A DNA stretch of 64,000 bases from the NCBI GenBank assembly GCA_964035575.1, contig OZ037871.1, forward strand, positions 558,001 to 622,000. Reading direction: 5' to 3'. A model generated the notes under the pieces. That model was not told the DNA's origin. It did not search any database and worked only from the letters and a program-made list of their open reading frames with translations. Both the position numbers and the translations under genes were made by a program. The stretch is from Rhynchopus sp. YZ270_cl-10 (Eukaryota; Euglenozoa; Diplonemea; Diplonemida; Diplonemidae). Each line of letters starts with the position of its first letter. The first letter of the stretch is position 1. Positions 61,722-64,000 of the stretch are shown piece by piece.

Positions 61722-64000
61722 AAAATTTTCGGTTTCAACGTGTCCGTTTTAACGCAGCCGTTTCACCGCATCCGATAGAACGCATCGGTTTCGACGCATC
61801 GGTTACAACGCGGCTGTTTTAACGCATCGGTTTCGATGCATCCGATAGAGCGCATCGGTTTCAACGTGACCGTTTTAACGCATCGGTTTCAACGCATCCG
61901 ATCGAACGCATCGGTTTCAACGAATCGGTTTCAACGCATCCGATAGAACGCATCGGTTTCAACGCATCCCATAGAACGCATCGGTTTCAACGCATCGGTT
62001 TCAACGCATCCCACAGAACGCATCGGTTTCAACGTGACCGTTTCAACGCGTCGGTTACAACGCATCCGATAGAACGCATCGGTTTCAACGCGTCGGTTTC
62101 AACGCATCGGTTCCAACGCATCCGATAGAACGCATCGGTTTCAACGCATCGGTTTCAACGCATCCGATAGAACGCATCGGTTTCAACGCGTCGGTTTCAA
62201 CGCATCGGTTCCAACGTGGCCGTTTTAACGCGTCGGTTTCAACGCATCCGATAGAACGCATCGGTTTCAACGCATCGGTTCCAACGTGGCCGTTTTAACG
62301 CATCGGTTTCAAAGCATCCGATAGAACGCATCGGTTTCAAGGCAACCGATAGAACGCATCGGTTTCAACGCATCCGATAGAACGCATCGGTTTCAACGCA
62401 TCGGTTCCAACGTGGCCGTTTTAACGCGTCGGTTTCAACGCGGCCGTTTCAACGCATCCGATAGAACGCATCGGTTTCAACGCATCCGATAGAACGCATC
62501 GGTTTCAACGCATCCGATAGAACGCATCGGTTTCAACGCATCCGATAGAACGCATCGGTTTCAACGCATCGGTTCCAACGTGGCCGTTTTAACGCGTCGG
62601 TTTCAACGCATCCGATAGAACGCATCGGTTTCAAGGCAACCGATAGAACGCATCGGTTTCAACGCATCGGTTCCAACGTGGCCGTTTTAACGCATCGGTT
62701 TCAACGCATCCGATAGAACTCATCGGTTTCAACGCATCCGATAGAACTCATCGGTTTCAACGCATCGGTTCCAACGTGGCCGTTTTAACCCGTCGGTTTC
62801 AACGCATCCGATAGAACGCATCGGTTTCAACGCATCCGATAGAACGCATCGGTTTCAACGCATCGGTTCCAACGTGGCCGTTTTAACGCGTCGGTTTCAA
62901 CGCATCCGATAGAACGCATCGGTTTCAAGGCAACCGATAGAACGCATCGGTTTCAAAGCATCCGATAGAACGCATCGGTTTCAACGCATCGGTTCCAACG
63001 TGGCCGTTTTAACGCATCGGTTTCAACGCATCCGATAGAACTCATCGGTTTCAACGCATCCGATAGAACTCATCGGTTTCAACGCATCGGTTCCAACGTG
63101 GCCGTTTTAACCCGTCGGTTTCAACGCATCCGATAGAACGCATCGGTTTCAACGCATCGGTTCCAACGTGGCCGTTTTAACCCGTCTGTTTCAACGCATC
63201 CGATAGAACGCATGGGTTTCAACGCATCCGATAGAACGCATGGGTTTCAACGGGGTCGTTTCAACGCATCCGATAGAACGCATCGGTTTCAACGCATCGG
63301 TTCCAACGTGGCCGTTTTAACCCGTCTGTTTCAACGCATCCGATAGAACGCATCGGTTTCAAGGCAACCGATAGAACGCATCGGTTTCAAAGCATCCGAT
63401 AGAACGCATCGGTTTCAACGCATCGGTTCCAACGTGGCCGTTTTAACGCATCGGTTTCAACGCATCCGATAGAACGCATCGGTTTCAACGCATCGGTTCC
63501 AACGTGGCCGTTTTAACGCGTCGGTTTCAACGCATCCGATAGAACGCATCGGTTTCAAGGCAACCGATAGAACGCATCGGTTTCAAAGCATCCGATAGAA
63601 CGCATCGGTTTCAACGCATCGGTTCCAACGTGGCCGTTTTAACGCGTCGGTTTCAACGCATCCGATAGAACGCATCGGTTTCAAAGCATCCGATAGAACG
63701 CATCGGTTTCAAAGCATCCGATAGAACGCTTCGGTTTCAACGCATCGGTTCCAACGTGGCGGTTTTAACGCGTCGGTTTCAACGCATCCGATAGAACGCA
63801 TCGGTTTTAACGCATCCGATAGAACGCATCGGTTTCAAAGCATCCGATAGAACGCTTCGGTTTCAACGCATCCGATAGAACGCATCGGTTTCAAAGCATC
63901 CGATAGAACGCTTCGGTTTCAACGCATCGGTTCCAACGTGGCCGTTTTAACGCGTCGGTTTCAACGCATCCGATAGAACGCATCGGTTTCAACGCATCGG
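61722..64000. repeat. 14-bp satellite with higher-order structure, runs off the window
   Basis: Monomers of 14 bp in several classes: AACGCATCGGTTTC, AACGCATCCGATAG, AACGCATCGGTTCC, AACGTGGCCGTTTT and AACGCGTCGGTTTC. They are arranged in recurring multimers (e.g. TTTC-CGATAG-TTTC-TTCC-GTGG-GCGTC). At least 2.28 kb is present with no end before 64000. Two or three CpG per monomer. No conserved coding frame. Confidence 0.95.

Noticed and set aside
62085-62270. Minus frame with VETDALKPMRSIG repeats
   Set aside because: Translation of a 14-bp satellite; the frame is lost at each irregular monomer.
61722-64000. CRISPR-like array
   Set aside because: Contiguous 14-bp monomers without unique spacers in a eukaryotic context: a satellite.

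Overview
The window is nuclear DNA from a protist-like eukaryote. It has GT-AG spliceosomal introns, large gene-free stretches, very long simple-sequence arrays and many foldback elements. Fifteen protein genes can be supported, and all lie on the minus strand. Start codons tend to follow short A-rich leaders, in two cases with TATAAAA close to the ATG, which suggests short 5' UTRs. I cannot name the species. The ciliary-type coiled-coil protein, the GAF-phosphodiesterase and the animal-type Na+/Ca2+ exchanger suggest a flagellated heterotroph. A metamonad/fornicate-like organism is one guess, made with low confidence.

Layout: 0-9.7 kb holds a coiled-coil protein gene, two giant 8-bp arrays (CATCATGC and AAGATCCT), foldbacks, an LSU rRNA fragment and a LAMMER/CLK kinase. 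9.7-17.3 kb has no recognisable gene and consists of nested terminal-inverted-repeat elements, including a 2.8-kb element carrying a pure GTACT array and a 9-bp array, followed by a 1.25-kb perfect-style foldback. 17.4-39 kb is gene-dense: a type I membrane protein, two virtually identical GDP-mannose 3,5-epimerase genes, a RING-CH E3 ligase, a PUF6/PUM3 ribosome-biogenesis factor, a Trf4/Cid1-type nucleotidyltransferase, a ciliary-type coiled-coil protein and a PLOD-like glycosyltransferase. 41-44 kb holds an NCX-type exchanger. 44-49 kb is again accessory, with foldbacks and divergent LSU rRNA fragments on the minus strand. 49.4-61 kb holds a single-pass membrane protein, an LRR protein, a TBC RabGAP and a triple-GAF cyclic nucleotide phosphodiesterase. 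The last 2.3 kb is a 14-bp satellite that runs off the window.

The most novel feature is a set of short, dispersed, hairpin-forming sequence families of about 35-110 nt. They occur in introns and intergenic DNA. Stem sequences change in compensatory ways between copies, while a loop motif (CTCTCGTG) is shared between families. At least one hairpin copy has itself been split by a palindromic MITE with a clean 6-bp target duplication. Together with a structured-element-rich landscape and scattered rRNA pieces, they are candidates for an undescribed family of small structured RNAs or very short mobile elements.

The genes do not form an operon. Functional themes are signalling (kinase, PDE, NCX, RabGAP), nucleotide-sugar and glycan synthesis (GME x2, glycosyltransferase), and RNA and ribosome biology (PUF6, Trf4-like).
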